A stretch of DNA of 33,395 nt from Gammaproteobacteria bacterium (GTDB lineage Bacteria > Pseudomonadota > Gammaproteobacteria > Xanthomonadales > SZUA-36): the NCBI GenBank assembly GCA_024275935.1, contig JAJRYF010000143.1, forward strand, positions 1-33,395, read 5' to 3'. Positions within the stretch are counted from its first letter, which is position 1. Each line of letters opens with the position of its first letter. Made by a program: the position numbers and the translations under genes. The notes under the pieces are model-generated. The model was not told the origin of the DNA. It saw only the letters and a list, made by a program, of their open reading frames with translations, and did not search any database. Below, piece by piece: positions 1 through 10,312 of this stretch.

Positions 1-578
1 AAGTCTTGCGGTACGCCATGCTTGAAGGCGAAAGATTGCAACATCACAGTCATACTTGAAGAGTTATTAAAAGATACTAACTTCCATAGTTGTTGGCGTA
101 ATTGATGAATGTTTGTTTCGCTGGTGTCAATAACAAAGTCAGCGGCATCAAGCAGAGGTTGCAAGATGTCTTGCTCTTTATCGATGGCAGCGGGCAGGGC
201 GGTTTGTATTTGTGTCAATGGATGCCTTCGCCGAGTTTCGCTAAACCTTTTTAACAAGGTTTTACGATCTGCAGTAAGGAATAACAATTGCGCCTGGATT
301 TTAGCGGAGTCCAACTGTTGCAGCCACTGTGGGATATGCAACAAATCATGACTGCGCTCACGGGCATCTATGGCAATGGCAACTAGTGGATAACTACTGG
401 GGTTATCCATTATTTGTTGCAGAAACGGCTGTAACAGTGCCGCCGGGAGGTTATCGACACAATAATAGTTGAGGTCTTCCAGGGCGTGTAAGCCAACTGT
501 TTTACCGCTACCCGATAGACCACTTAACAAGACTAGCTGCTGAATCGCTGGGGCCTTAGCGTCAGTGTGGTAAGTCAT
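1..578 (-). CDS. rapZ: RNase adapter protein RapZ, N-terminal part (runs off window)
   Basis: RapZ is a P-loop protein that binds small RNAs and directs RNase E to control glucosamine-6-phosphate synthase in enterobacteria. The frame starts at ATG 576-578 and is open to the window edge, giving about 192 of the usual ~285 residues. Near the N-terminus it reads LVLLSGLSGSGKT, a Walker A typical of RapZ, followed by ALEDLNYYCVDNLP. The last visible residues, VMLQSFAFKHGVPQD, match the conserved RapZ QSFGFKxGxPxDAD block. It starts 5 bases after ptsN ends, so it is co-transcribed with it, as in the rpoN clusters of gammaproteobacteria. Only the C-terminal RNA-binding part is missing, because of the window edge. 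Confidence 0.95.
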   Translation of the reverse strand, partial: MTYHTDAKAPAIQQLVLLSGLSGSGKTVGLHALEDLNYYCVDNLPAALLQPFLQQIMDNPSSYPLVAIAIDARERSHDLLHIPQWLQQLDSAKIQAQLLFLTADRKTLLKRFSETRRRHPLTQIQTALPAAIDKEQDILQPLLDAADFVIDTSETNIHQLRQQLWKLVSFNNSSSMTVMLQSFAFKHGVPQD

Positions 579-583
579 TGTAT

Positions 584-1039
584 CTAATGCTTCCAGTTTG
601 CCAACAGCTGTTGCAGTTGTTTGTGTGAGTTGGCGCTGCGCAATTGTTGACAAAAAGGTTCGTCCGTAAACATCTCGGTAATTTGAAGCAGTAACTGGGT
701 GTGATCTTCGGTACAGTCTTCTGGTACTGCCAGTGCGAAGAGCATATCAACCGGATCGTTGTCATTAGCTTCAAATGCTACCGGCTTGTCTAATTTAACG
801 AAAGCTGCGCGTGCCGATGAGGCATCCTGAACCCGTCCGTGGGGGATTGCTACGCCATGTCCAAGTCCAGTACTGCCTAAGCGTTCGCGCGCACAAAGGC
901 TTTCGAATACCACCCTGGTCGCATCGCTATCTTCACCATCTGTAAGTAGCGCGCTGATGATTTCGAGCAGTTTTTTTTTGCTACCTGCGTGAGCATCCAA
1001 GCGGATGCGCTCTGGTGAGAGTAAATCAGTTACTTGCAT
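584..1039 (-). CDS. ptsN: Nitrogen PTS enzyme IIA (PtsN)
   Basis: EIIA-Ntr is the terminal phospho-acceptor of the regulatory nitrogen phosphotransferase chain (PtsP-NPr-PtsN). It regulates potassium uptake and other targets rather than transporting sugar. The 151-residue product has the usual family length. It contains the EIIA signature GHGVAIPHGR, with the phospho-accepting histidine at about residue 67. The C-terminal part (DHTQLLLQITEMF, then QLRSA) also fits the fold. The start is ATG 1037-1039, 19 bases after hpf; no strong Shine-Dalgarno is visible, so translation may depend partly on coupling. The location between hpf and rapZ is the standard one. Confidence 0.96.
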   Translation of the reverse strand: MQVTDLLSPERIRLDAHAGSKKKLLEIISALLTDGEDSDATRVVFESLCARERLGSTGLGHGVAIPHGRVQDASSARAAFVKLDKPVAFEANDNDPVDMLFALAVPEDCTEDHTQLLLQITEMFTDEPFCQQLRSANSHKQLQQLLANWKH

Positions 1040-1058
1040 GATTGCCAGTTTCGCTCTA

Positions 1059-1364
1059 TTAACTTCTGCGGTGATGATCCCGGAGGATTTCTTTATGGCG
1101 AACTACTTGACGGTTCAGTTTATCAACCATTATGTCGATGGCTGCATAGAGGTCGGTTTCTGTTGCGTGTGCAACGATAGCTTTGCCGCCACCAGCTATG
1201 CTCAAATTGGCTTCAGCTGTATGGGTGTTTTTGGTTACATCGAGGACGACATGGGCGGCGACAATATTATCAAAAGAGCGCTCGATTTTGGAGATTTTCT
1301 CGGTAACATAAGCCCGTAGTGCGGTGGTTACTTCAATATGTTGGCCGCTAATTGTAAGTTGCAT
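1059..1364 (-). CDS. hpf: Ribosome hibernation promoting factor, short form (HPF)
   Basis: Short HPF binds the 30S decoding region and helps form inactive 100S ribosome dimers in stationary phase. The 101-residue product opens MQLTISGQHIEVTTALRAYV and includes DIMVDKLNRQVVRHKE, both typical of the YhbH/HPF family. I place the start at ATG 1362-1364. A TTG codon just upstream would sit only 3 bases from the AAGGAG Shine-Dalgarno (about 1371-1376), whereas the ATG has a 6-base spacing. It follows rpoN by roughly 110 bases, which leaves room for its own promoter, although none is clear to me. Confidence 0.95.
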   Translation of the reverse strand: MQLTISGQHIEVTTALRAYVTEKISKIERSFDNIVAAHVVLDVTKNTHTAEANLSIAGGGKAIVAHATETDLYAAIDIMVDKLNRQVVRHKEILRDHHRRS

Positions 1365-1473
1365 CAATTTCTCCTTTATATGCGATGGTCTGCAGGTGAG
1401 CTCAGGGATTTAGATCGGAGTCTTCCTGATATCTCGGGATCAGTGCTTCTATATTCATATTATATATGTATCA

Positions 1474-2880
1474 CTAAAAATTTACAGCCTTTCTTCGGCG
1501 CTGGGAAGAAGATCCAAAACCGATGGCTTCACGGTATTTGGCAACCGTCCGGCGAGCGATATGAATCCCCTGTACGCCAAGCACATCCGCTATTTTCTGG
1601 TCGCTTAGTGGTTTTCCCTCTGGTTCTTGCTCTATCAGTTTAGAAATTGAGTCTTTTACCGCAATTGAGCTGACCTCCATACCGTCGAGGGTTTTCACAT
1701 GGCTGGAGAAAAAATACTTGAGCTCGAATATGCCCCTTGGCGTGAGTACATATTTGCTGGTGGTGGCCCTGGAAACGGTTGATTCGTGGAGCCCGGTTAC
1801 GGCCGCAACTTGGCGTAATACCAGCGGCTGCATATATGCCTCACCTTTTTCCAGAAAAGCGGACTGATGCTTGGCGATGGCTTCTGAGACCAGCAGTATT
1901 GAACGGTTACGCAGTAATAAAGAGTTAATTAACCAGCGCGCATCGCGTAAATGGCCCTGTAAATAGTCGGATTCTTTTTTTCCCTCGGAGCGTAATAGTG
2001 AAATATAGTAACTATTCAGGTGTAATTTCGGCTCATTACTTGGGTTGAGAGATACTTTCCAGCCATCCCCGGCCGGCAGGAAATAGACATCCGGCACGAT
2101 ATATTCATCCCGACGGTTGTCGTATCGGGTTCCGGGGCGTGGCTCAAGTGACTGGACCAGGGAAATGGCAGCCTCAAGCTCATCTGTACTGATGGCCATT
2201 AACTTGGCTAGCTCATCTTTCTGCCCCGCTGCCAGTAATTGCAGGTAATCTCGTACCAGAGTTGTGGCAGCAGCTTTGTTTGGGGTATCTTTTGGCAGTA
2301 CGCTTAATTGAACTTGCAGGCACTCAGCGGCTCCGGAGCAGGCAACGCCTACTGGTTCCATTCGTTGTACGCGGCGGAGTACAGAGGTTATTTCAGTGGT
2401 ATTGACAGTGAGCTCAGGGAGCAGAGATTGCTGAATTTCGGTAATTGTATCTGCCAGATAGCCATCATCATCGAGGGCGAAAACTATGGCTCTGGCGATT
2501 GCGCTGTCGGTATCGGAAAAAGAGGTTAGGTTAATTTGCCAGAGCAGGTGCTCCTGTAGGCTCTCGCCAGCATCAGCGTAGCTATCGAGTATGTAATCAC
2601 GGTTATCAGGGCTGGACTGACTTGGCAGGTCATTGTTTTTAAGCCATTCATCGGCGCTAACCTCAGCTAGTTGCTCAGTTGCTGGTGGTTCTTCAGTGGT
2701 AGTGAAATCAGACTCTTCAATAATTTCTGATTCTTGCTCCAACAATGGATTGGAGTCAATTGCTTCTTGTATGTAGTCGCGCAACTCCATGCGCCCAAGT
2801 TGCAGCAATTTGATTGCCTGCTGCAGCTGTGGTGATAGTGACAGCTGTTGTTTTAACCTTAGTTCGAGTTTTTGTACCAA
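1474..2880 (-). CDS. rpoN: RNA polymerase sigma-54 factor RpoN
   Basis: Sigma-54 directs RNA polymerase to -24/-12 promoters that need enhancer-binding activators. The 468-residue product has region I, the Gln/Leu-rich activator-interaction segment (QQLSLSPQLQQAIKLLQLG, residues 11-29). An acidic stretch (about 50-100) and a core-binding domain follow. The C-terminal RpoN box ARRTVAKYRE lies at residues 442-451. The start is unusual: the frame is closed by TAG five codons... upstream, and the only sensible initiator is TTG 2878-2880, matching the usual family N-terminus. The GGTAGG Shine-Dalgarno-like run overlaps the lptB stop codon, suggesting translational coupling with lptB. Confidence 0.97.
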   Translation of the reverse strand: MVQKLELRLKQQLSLSPQLQQAIKLLQLGRMELRDYIQEAIDSNPLLEQESEIIEESDFTTTEEPPATEQLAEVSADEWLKNNDLPSQSSPDNRDYILDSYADAGESLQEHLLWQINLTSFSDTDSAIARAIVFALDDDGYLADTITEIQQSLLPELTVNTTEITSVLRRVQRMEPVGVACSGAAECLQVQLSVLPKDTPNKAAATTLVRDYLQLLAAGQKDELAKLMAISTDELEAAISLVQSLEPRPGTRYDNRRDEYIVPDVYFLPAGDGWKVSLNPSNEPKLHLNSYYISLLRSEGKKESDYLQGHLRDARWLINSLLLRNRSILLVSEAIAKHQSAFLEKGEAYMQPLVLRQVAAVTGLHESTVSRATTSKYVLTPRGIFELKYFFSSHVKTLDGMEVSSIAVKDSISKLIEQEPEGKPLSDQKIADVLGVQGIHIARRTVAKYREAIGFGSSSQRRRKAVNF

Positions 2881-2895
2881 GAGAGAAAAGCCTAC

Positions 2896-3615
2896 CTATA
2901 TCCTGAATGAGTCGCCCAGATAAACATCCCGCACCGACTGGTTGGCGATAATTTCATCAGGGGTACCAGCCGCAAGTTCCTGGCCTTCGCTGAGAATGTA
3001 TGCATAGTTGCATATATCCAGGGTTTCGCGAACATTATGATCAGTTATTAGTACGCCAATATCCAGACTGATCAAGTGACACACGATTTTCTTTATGTCA
3101 CTCACGGAAATTGGATCAACTCCGGCAAAGGGCTCATCCAGGAGCATAAATCGTGGATTAGCAGCCAGCGCCCTGGCTATTTCGACCCTGCGCCTTTCGC
3201 CCCCTGAAAGGCTTATGCCCGGTTGCTCAGCCAGGTGGCTTACTGCTAATTCCTCCATTAAATGTTCCAACTCAGTACGGCGCATTTTTTTGTCTAGGTC
3301 AGTACGCATTTCCAGAATGGCGGAAATGTTATCCGCCACTGAAAGCTTACGAAATATAGAGGCATCCTGGGGCAGGTAGCCGATTCCTTGTTTGGCGCGC
3401 AAATTTACCGGTTTGTTGGTGACATCGTGGCCATCAATGGTTATTTGCCCGGTATCGGCCGGAATCAGGCCTACAATCATGTAAAAGCAGGTGGTTTTTC
3501 CAGCACCATTGGGGCCGAGCAAGCCAACTACCTCACCCTGTTTAACTTTAAGTGATACTCCGCGGACAACCTCTCGTCTTCGGTACTGTTTATGCAGGTT
3601 AGTTGCTCTTAACAT
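2896..3615 (-). CDS. lptB: LPS export ABC transporter ATPase LptB
   Basis: LptB is the cytoplasmic ATPase of LptB2FGC, which pulls LPS from the inner membrane and pushes it onto the periplasmic Lpt bridge. The 239-residue protein has Walker A GPNGAGKT (residues 34-41), a Q-loop YLPQDASIF, the signature [15 protein letters not shown], Walker [14 protein letters not shown] and the switch histidine in [12 protein letters not shown]. The ATG shares one base with the lptA stop, so translation is coupled. lptFG are not in this window, as is normal since they usually map elsewhere. Confidence 0.98.
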   Translation of the reverse strand: MLRATNLHKQYRRREVVRGVSLKVKQGEVVGLLGPNGAGKTTCFYMIVGLIPADTGQITIDGHDVTNKPVNLRAKQGIGYLPQDASIFRKLSVADNISAILEMRTDLDKKMRRTELEHLMEELAVSHLAEQPGISLSGGERRRVEIARALAANPRFMLLDEPFAGVDPISVSDIKKIVCHLISLDIGVLITDHNVRETLDICNYAYILSEGQELAAGTPDEIIANQSVRDVYLGDSFRI

Positions 3616-4178
3616 CAGTCTTTATCAGTACCTGTTGGCTCTGCACTAGCTTCTGGTTCGGGGCTAGTGGTCTTGTCAACCGGCGGTTTCTCAGTTGGGT
3701 TGATGCGGAAATGCACCCGATCATCGGGGCCCGAGCTGTTGGTCTGGAAGCGTTCTGTTTCCAGTGAGTAGCGGACCTGATGGCCTTTAAGCTCTCCTTG
3801 CGGATGCTTGATTTTGACATCTCCAGTGAGGATGATTAGCGCATCGACCAGGGAATACTCAATTTCTTTAGCGCTGGCATCTAGTGCCCCCTGGTCTGGA
3901 ATTGTCTGCTTCCAGGTTACCGGGCTTCCAGATAGTTCTATGCGAACTACTTTAGAGTCTTTAGTATATATTTTCCCGATGTCAGCAAATATCTCCAGGC
4001 TTCCCTGTTTTATGTGGACATTCTTTTTAAGAATAGAAACCCCATCGCCAAGAGCGGACTCGCCACTATCGGCAGAAATATCTATAGGTAGGTTCTGATG
4101 CGCACCAAAACTAGCGGCAAATAAGGCTGGGCTGGTTAGCAGCAAAGTCAGAATCAAAAGATGTTTAATAGGCTGCAT
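3615..4178 (-). CDS. lptA: Periplasmic LPS bridge protein LptA
   Basis: LptA forms the periplasmic beta-jellyroll bridge that carries LPS from LptC to LptD. The 187-residue product begins with a Sec signal peptide (hydrophobic core [14 protein letters not shown], probable cleavage after ALFAA). It continues with the OstA-type repeat region ([10 protein letters not shown], then [29 protein letters not shown]). The C-terminal tail after about residue 150 is Pro/Glu/Thr-rich ([17 protein letters not shown]) and likely disordered. Its start lies 14 bases inside the lptC end, and its stop overlaps lptB. Confidence 0.95.
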   Translation of the reverse strand: MQPIKHLLILTLLLTSPALFAASFGAHQNLPIDISADSGESALGDGVSILKKNVHIKQGSLEIFADIGKIYTKDSKVVRIELSGSPVTWKQTIPDQGALDASAKEIEYSLVDALIILTGDVKIKHPQGELKGHQVRYSLETERFQTNSSGPDDRVHFRINPTEKPPVDKTTSPEPEASAEPTGTDKD

Positions 4179-4728
4179 ACTGTCCGTTAACCTGTTGCTT
4201 TAGAATCAAAGTTTCCTCCCCTAGCTTGGCTGTCATTCCAAGTGTTTGTAGTTGCATTCCTGGGGCTTTTATAGAAACCTCCGAAAGGGTTGAAAGAACC
4301 TGAGATTCAATATTGATGTCCATGCTCTCAGTGCTAATTATAGCGGTTTGTTGGTTGTTGGCACGAGACTTTATGACTACGCTACCACGCAGGAAAACCA
4401 TATCCAGATCACTGGTTATTAGTGCTTCATCTGCGATTAGTGTGGTTTTGCCCTTTTTATCCAGTTGCGGCATAGTTAATTTCGGCTTGCTTATTTTTGT
4501 TTCAGCGGTGACTGCAAAGCGGCTCATTGCAGGCGCTGTTAAACTGTATACAAGACGTCCGTCCTTGCCATAATCCCTAGCATCGAATTGCTCTAACTGG
4601 TAATCAATTGCACTGTGGGTGGTATTGGTAGGTGCAGGCCCGGGTTCCACTTCGTGGGTAACTAGCCAGCGGCTAAGTAGTACCAGTCCGGTGAAAATTA
4701 AAATTGTTATAAGGGTTCGGTTACGCAT
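4165..4728 (-). CDS. lptC: LPS export protein LptC
   Basis: LptC is a bitopic inner-membrane protein that receives LPS from LptB2FG and hands it to LptA. The product has one N-terminal membrane segment (TLITILIFTGLVLLSRWL) and a periplasmic beta-rich domain containing the family pattern YGKDGRLVYSLTAPAM. I choose ATG 4726-4728 (187 residues, MRNRTLITIL) over a TTG nine bases upstream, because ATG directly precedes the basic n-region. Either choice overlaps kdsC by a few bases. Sequence identity in this family is low, so the call rests on topology, the short motif and position between kdsC and lptA. Confidence 0.93.
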   Translation of the reverse strand: MRNRTLITILIFTGLVLLSRWLVTHEVEPGPAPTNTTHSAIDYQLEQFDARDYGKDGRLVYSLTAPAMSRFAVTAETKISKPKLTMPQLDKKGKTTLIADEALITSDLDMVFLRGSVVIKSRANNQQTAIISTESMDINIESQVLSTLSEVSIKAPGMQLQTLGMTAKLGEETLILKQQVNGQYAAY

Positions 4729-5266
4729 TTCCAGCAATACACTCTGCTAGCCAGTGTTGATAGTTGCCTTGTGCCTGCATAATCAGGTGGCAAAGGTCGC
4801 GTACTGCCCCGTTACCCCCGGAATGCTCAGAATTCCAGTCTACCCGGGCTTTAACCTCGGCTTCAGCGTCAGCTGGTGCGGCTGAGAATCCAGCTTTGGT
4901 TAATACTCCAAGGTCATTCCAGTCATTGCCAATATAAGCTACCTGTTGGTTTTCTAGCCGTAGCTTACTGAGTAGCTCCTGGTAGGCTAATATTTTGTTA
5001 TCTTGGCCCTGATAAATGTGTTTTATGCCTAGCTGCATAGCGCGTGCCTCAAGCAGTAATGAGCGCCTGCCAGTAATGAGTGCAAGTTTGATCCCGTAGC
5101 GCTGAATTGCTACTAACCCAAGTCCATCAACGGAGCTAAAGGTTTTTATTTCATCACCTTCGCTGGAAAAATAAAGTCGGCCATCTGTTAGAACGCCGTC
5201 TACATCCATAATTAGCAGGCGAACCGGCTTGGCTTTAAGTAGGAGTTCGGGAGCATAAGTACTCAT
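4721..5266 (-). CDS. kdsC: 3-deoxy-D-manno-octulosonate 8-phosphate phosphatase KdsC
   Basis: KdsC hydrolyses KDO-8-phosphate to KDO for the LPS inner core. The 181-residue HAD phosphatase has the catalytic DxD motif in LLIMDVDGVLTDG (Asp21 and Asp23), motif II in LALITGRRS, the KHIYQGQDNK block typical of KdsC tetramers, and motif III YIGNDWNDLGVL. It lacks a large cap domain, as expected for this family. Its ATG overlaps the kdsD stop by 4 bases (ATGA), indicating coupled translation of the two KDO pathway enzymes. Confidence 0.97.
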   Translation of the reverse strand: MSTYAPELLLKAKPVRLLIMDVDGVLTDGRLYFSSEGDEIKTFSSVDGLGLVAIQRYGIKLALITGRRSLLLEARAMQLGIKHIYQGQDNKILAYQELLSKLRLENQQVAYIGNDWNDLGVLTKAGFSAAPADAEAEVKARVDWNSEHSGGNGAVRDLCHLIMQAQGNYQHWLAECIAGNA

Positions 5267-6246
5267 ACAACACCGGCCTGTAATAGATCCTGAAAGTTTA
5301 GTGCGCCCACAAGCTGATTATTTTCATCAGTTACTAGTAACCCCTGTATTCTGTGCTGTTGCATTTTGTTAGCAGCATTTACGGCTAGTTCGTCCGGGTT
5401 TAAACAGATTGGCTCGCGGTGCATTACTTCGCAGAGTAAGGTTTTTGCAGGGTCCTGTCCAAGCTCTAAAGTCCGGCGTAGGTCACCATCGGTATAAACC
5501 CCCAGAAGTCTATTTTCTGAGTTAATTATCGCCACCATTCCCAGGCGCTTACCGGTCATTTCGAGGATGCCGTCATTGATGCTGGCACTCTCTCCAACTT
5601 GGGGGATATCGTTGCCGGTGTGCATAATATCGGTAATTCGTAGTAACAACTGCCTGCCTAGCTGCCCGGCGGGATGTGAGCGGGCAAAGTCTTCGCGGGT
5701 AAAGCCTCTAGCCTCCAGCAGGGATATTGCCAGCACATCTCCCATAACCAGGGCGGTGGTGGTACTTGAGGTAGGAGCTAAACCCAGTGGGCAAGCTTCC
5801 TGCTCAACTCCGACATTTACAAATACATCGGCATGCCGGGCCAGAGTAGAGTCAGGGTTACCAGTAAGGGCAATAGTCTTTACGCCCAGCCTGAGCAGCA
5901 TCGGCAAGATTTGGTTTACTTCATAGGTCTCACCAGAATTTGAGAGGATCAACAGCACATCCTCGGCTGTGATCATGCCCAAGTCGCCATGACTGGCCTC
6001 GGCCGGATGAACGAAGAAAGCAGGACTACCGGTACTGGCAAGGGTTGCCGCAATTTTACTACCGATATGGCCGGATTTACCCATGCCGATAACGATAATC
6101 CTACCCTTACAAGCAAGCAAAATTTCGCAGGCCTTGATGAAATTATCATTTAGGCGTTCAAGTAGACGGCTAATTTCCTCTACTTCAGTGACGATGACTG
6201 CGCGGGCAATTTGTTTAATTGCGTTTTGGTTCATAGTTACCAACAT
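5263..6246 (-). CDS. kdsD: D-arabinose 5-phosphate isomerase KdsD
   Basis: KdsD converts ribulose-5-phosphate to arabinose-5-phosphate, the first step of KDO synthesis. The 327-residue protein has an N-terminal SIS domain (VIGMGKSGHIGSKIAATLASTG; HPAEASHGDLGMI; LSNSGETYEV) and two C-terminal CBS repeats (ITDIMHTGNDIP... and LLCEVMHREPICL...), the usual architecture. The start could be ATG 6244-6246 or a second in-frame ATG at 6234; both give a near-normal length. It lies 52 bases after yrbG and overlaps kdsC. Confidence 0.97.
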   Translation of the reverse strand: MLVTMNQNAIKQIARAVIVTEVEEISRLLERLNDNFIKACEILLACKGRIIVIGMGKSGHIGSKIAATLASTGSPAFFVHPAEASHGDLGMITAEDVLLILSNSGETYEVNQILPMLLRLGVKTIALTGNPDSTLARHADVFVNVGVEQEACPLGLAPTSSTTTALVMGDVLAISLLEARGFTREDFARSHPAGQLGRQLLLRITDIMHTGNDIPQVGESASINDGILEMTGKRLGMVAIINSENRLLGVYTDGDLRRTLELGQDPAKTLLCEVMHREPICLNPDELAVNAANKMQQHRIQGLLVTDENNQLVGALNFQDLLQAGVV

Positions 6247-6298
6247 TTCAGACTAGCTGTATTCTACCAGCTTCGCTGGTATATCCGGAGATTGGAGC

Positions 6299-7267
6299 TT
6301 ATACCAGCGCTTGCCAGCCTACCAGTCCGGTGAAAGAAAAGAACATTAGCAGCAATACTACGCCAGTGGTACGGCTTATGCACCCAGGGCCGCGAAAACG
6401 CCAGGCCATAGCCAGTAGCACCAGGGTGAACACATACATTGCAATCACATCTCTTTCCATCACCAGTGGGTCTAGCTCGATTGTAGCTATCGCCGCGCCA
6501 ACCCCCAGAACTCCTAACAAATTAAACATATTAGAGCCAATTATATTGCCGATAGCAATGTCGTCTTCACGCTTCATTGCGCTGGATATGCAAGCTGCCA
6601 GTTCGGGTAAACTGGTGCCAAAGGCGATAATGGTGAGGCCGATTACGGTATCTGAAACACTATATGCCTCGGCGATAGTTACCGCGCCTTTGACCAAAAA
6701 TATTGAGCTAACGGGTAGTAATATCAGGCCTGTAGCAGTCCAGGTTAAAGCCCACGGCATTGGCATATTACGGGGAATTTCAGATTCAAACTCTTTTATC
6801 ATCGGGTCAGTATCACCACGCTTTATTCCCAGAACAATCATGGTAATAACTAAACCGAGCATACCCAATAGCAGCAAAAAGCCGTCGATTCTGCTGAGTT
6901 CACCATCAAGCATTAGTGTGGAGGACAGCATCATGATAAAAATCAATACTGGAAATTCCTTGCGGAGAACCCCGGAGTCGACGCTCAAAGGGTATACCAC
7001 TGCAGTAACCCCGAGGATTAAGCCTATATTGGTTATGTTGGAACCAATTGCATTGCCGACCGCTATTCCCGGGTTGCCCTGCAAAGAGGCAATAGCTGAG
7101 ACTACCATCTCTGGTGCAGAGGTTCCAAAACCAACAACTACCAGGCCTACAATCAATGGTGATATACCCAGATTAGAGCCAGTCGCAGCAGCCCCTGATA
7201 CTAGGCGATCTGCGGCCCATACCAGGAGAATAAAGCCTCCAATTATTTGAATTATAGCAATTAGCAT
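6299..7267 (-). CDS. yrbG: Calcium/sodium antiporter (YrbG family)
   Basis: This is an inner-membrane cation/Ca2+ exchanger of the NCX superfamily. The 322-residue protein is almost entirely hydrophobic, with about ten predicted membrane segments. It shows the two inverted alpha repeats: GFGTSAPEM with GNAIGSNITN (residues 46-80), and AFGTSLPEL with GNIIGSNMFN in the second half. The two halves are separated by a hydrophilic loop (KRGDTDPMIKEFESEIPRN). It is the first gene of the kds/lpt/rpoN run, as in E. coli. The physiological role is not settled even in E. coli, so only transport class is claimed. Confidence 0.93.
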   Translation of the reverse strand: MLIAIIQIIGGFILLVWAADRLVSGAAATGSNLGISPLIVGLVVVGFGTSAPEMVVSAIASLQGNPGIAVGNAIGSNITNIGLILGVTAVVYPLSVDSGVLRKEFPVLIFIMMLSSTLMLDGELSRIDGFLLLLGMLGLVITMIVLGIKRGDTDPMIKEFESEIPRNMPMPWALTWTATGLILLPVSSIFLVKGAVTIAEAYSVSDTVIGLTIIAFGTSLPELAACISSAMKREDDIAIGNIIGSNMFNLLGVLGVGAAIATIELDPLVMERDVIAMYVFTLVLLAMAWRFRGPGCISRTTGVVLLLMFFSFTGLVGWQALV

Positions 7268-7423
7268 AAGTTAGGGCGTACTGTTGTTAGGCGCATATTG
7301 TATGCTTTGTAAAAGGAAACCGGAATTTTGCCACAAATCATGCTTGGATTTCCTTATTTTGTCTGGATAAGACTGTTAAAATAGCCGCTGGTTTAAAACT
7401 GAATCTCTTAAAGTGGATAGTTT

Positions 7424-7648
7424 ATGGATAGTCAAACAATAGAGCAACTAATTCTTGCCGGTTTAGATGGTGCGGAGGTAACGGTAAATTCCGTGGATAA
7501 CGTTCATTTTGAAGCTGTGGTTGCCTTTGAAGGGTTTAATGGGAAAAGCCCCTTACAGCGACATAGAATGGTGTATGCAACTCTTGGTGACCTCCTTGGT
7601 GGAGAAATTCATGCGCTGTCGATTCAGGCAAGCGTTCCTGCAGCGTAA
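7424..7648 (+). CDS. ibaG: BolA-family protein IbaG (YrbA)
   Basis: IbaG-type BolA proteins bind [2Fe-2S] clusters with monothiol glutaredoxins and are linked to acid stress and envelope integrity. The 74-residue product has the compact BolA fold: IEQLILAGLDGAEVTV, HFEAVVAFEGFNGKSPLQRHRMVY, then GDLLGGEIHALSIQA. It lies 32 bases before murA, the normal partner. Its upstream neighbour is the divergent yrbG, and no mlaB lies between. The 156-base divergent region must hold promoters for both directions; TAAAAT at 7377-7382 is a possible -10 for ibaG, without a convincing -35. Confidence 0.92.
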   Translation: MDSQTIEQLILAGLDGAEVTVNSVDNVHFEAVVAFEGFNGKSPLQRHRMVYATLGDLLGGEIHALSIQASVPAA

Positions 7649-7677
7649 GCATACTCGTAATTATTTGAGATATATAA

Positions 7678-8943
<1,266 letters not shown>

Positions 8944-9017
8944 TTAGAAATCAGCAGGGTTCTTCAAGTGTTGCGGACGCATCGGCAGTTTCAGTTTTGC
9001 ACCCACCCGCTGATACG

Positions 9018-10298
9018 CTACCGTCCGGGATAAATCAACCGTTGCAATTGGGAATTGGCTGCCTGTCCTACCGGTGAGTTGCTGCGAGCGGCTACCTGAT
9101 AATAAGCAATAGCGGCGTCTCGGTCTCCACGAGCTAGTGCCAGGTCTCCTAAGGCTTTACTGGCTGTTGCAGTCGGTGCCAGTTGTTGGCTGCGTTCAAA
9201 GTCTTGTCTGGCCTTCTCAGTTTGCCCTCGGTTGTGCCGTACCAGTCCGCGCCTGAGGAAGGGGTAGAAGTATCCATCATTGCGGCTGATTGCTTGGCTA
9301 AAGGCGCGCTCTGCCTGTTTATATTGTTGTTTGTTGATATAGGTATCTCCACGCAGGGAGTAGAATAGCGCCTCTTTGGGTTGCAAGTCTATAGCTTTAT
9401 TTGCAAGCTTGATTGCGGTTCTAACATCCTTCTTTTGCAGTGCTTTGCGGCCTTCATCGTAAGCTGCGTAAGCTGGTTGCATTTTGTTGAGCCTGGCGAT
9501 TTCTTGTTGGTAACGCTGTTGCCCTAATTCGCCTCCGGTTGGGAGCTTGGCAGCCATTTTGCGATTGTTTGCCAGTCGTTCAGCGCTTGGGGGATGTGAG
9601 GCAAATAAACCATTGAGCCAGTTACTCTTGCCTTGCTCAGAAAGTCGTAAGAAGGTCGCTTGCAGATCAACCGCCCCTTGTGGGTCATAGCCTGCTGCCG
9701 ACATATACCGCATCCCGTATTTATCCGATTCACGCTCCGCATCTCGGCCATACTTCTGGGTTATCAAAGCAGCGCCAAGGCTAGGCATAAGCATGGCCGC
9801 ATTGCGGGCCAGATCAGACTCGGCTTTGCTGCCTAAATAGATGCCTGCTGCCATAGCCCCAACCTGACTGAGTACACCGGTGCTTTGGGCTTTAGCCCCG
9901 TGGGCAGCATCGGCATGCACTATTTCGTGGCCCAATACTGCGGCCAGTTCTGCTTCTGAATTCAATTCAGTTAGCAGGCCGCGATTGATAGCCATCTTAC
10001 CGCCCGGCAGAGCCCAGGCATTAGGTGCTGATGAGTTGATTATTTCAATCTCCCAGTCGAGATTACGGCTGGCCTGGGCTGACAAGCGCTGGTTAACTTC
10101 CTGGATATACCGGTTCAGGCGCTCATCAAGAATAAAGTCCCCGCCTTGTGCTTGCCGGGATTGATAATACAGTTTATTACCAACCTCTCGCTCCCAGCTT
10201 TCAGACATAAAGTTAACTTCATTTTTTCCGGTAACCGGATTAACACTGCAAGCTGCCAGTAGTAGAATAAGTAAAAATATAGATAATAATTTACGCAT
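9018..10298 (-). CDS. M48 family zinc metallopeptidase, lipoprotein with C-terminal TPRs (BepA-like)
   Basis: This is a probable periplasmic quality-control protease. The 426-residue product starts with a lipoprotein signal (LLILLLAAC, lipid-modified Cys17), so it is membrane-anchored on the periplasmic side. The peptidase domain has HEIVH (His124, Glu125, His128) and a downstream RDAERESDKYGM segment that supplies the third zinc ligand. From about residue 270 there are TPR-like helices (ALFYSLRGDTYINKQQYKQAERAFSQA and following). M48 plus TPR resembles BepA (YfgC), which acts on LptD assembly, but BepA itself is not usually a lipoprotein. It follows the DUF3108 gene by 14 bases, so the two are probably co-transcribed. 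Confidence 0.88.
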   Translation of the reverse strand: MRKLLSIFLLILLLAACSVNPVTGKNEVNFMSESWEREVGNKLYYQSRQAQGGDFILDERLNRYIQEVNQRLSAQASRNLDWEIEIINSSAPNAWALPGGKMAINRGLLTELNSEAELAAVLGHEIVHADAAHGAKAQSTGVLSQVGAMAAGIYLGSKAESDLARNAAMLMPSLGAALITQKYGRDAERESDKYGMRYMSAAGYDPQGAVDLQATFLRLSEQGKSNWLNGLFASHPPSAERLANNRKMAAKLPTGGELGQQRYQQEIARLNKMQPAYAAYDEGRKALQKKDVRTAIKLANKAIDLQPKEALFYSLRGDTYINKQQYKQAERAFSQAISRNDGYFYPFLRRGLVRHNRGQTEKARQDFERSQQLAPTATASKALGDLALARGDRDAAIAYYQVAARSNSPVGQAANSQLQRLIYPGR

Positions 10299-10312
10299 GC
10301 TTAGGTGCCTCT

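Noticed and set aside
6330-7250. A 306-codon plus-strand frame opposite yrbG
   Set aside because: It is a mirror of the strongly conserved membrane protein on the other strand; its composition (Ile/Pro/Thr-rich with no motif) is that of an antisense shadow.
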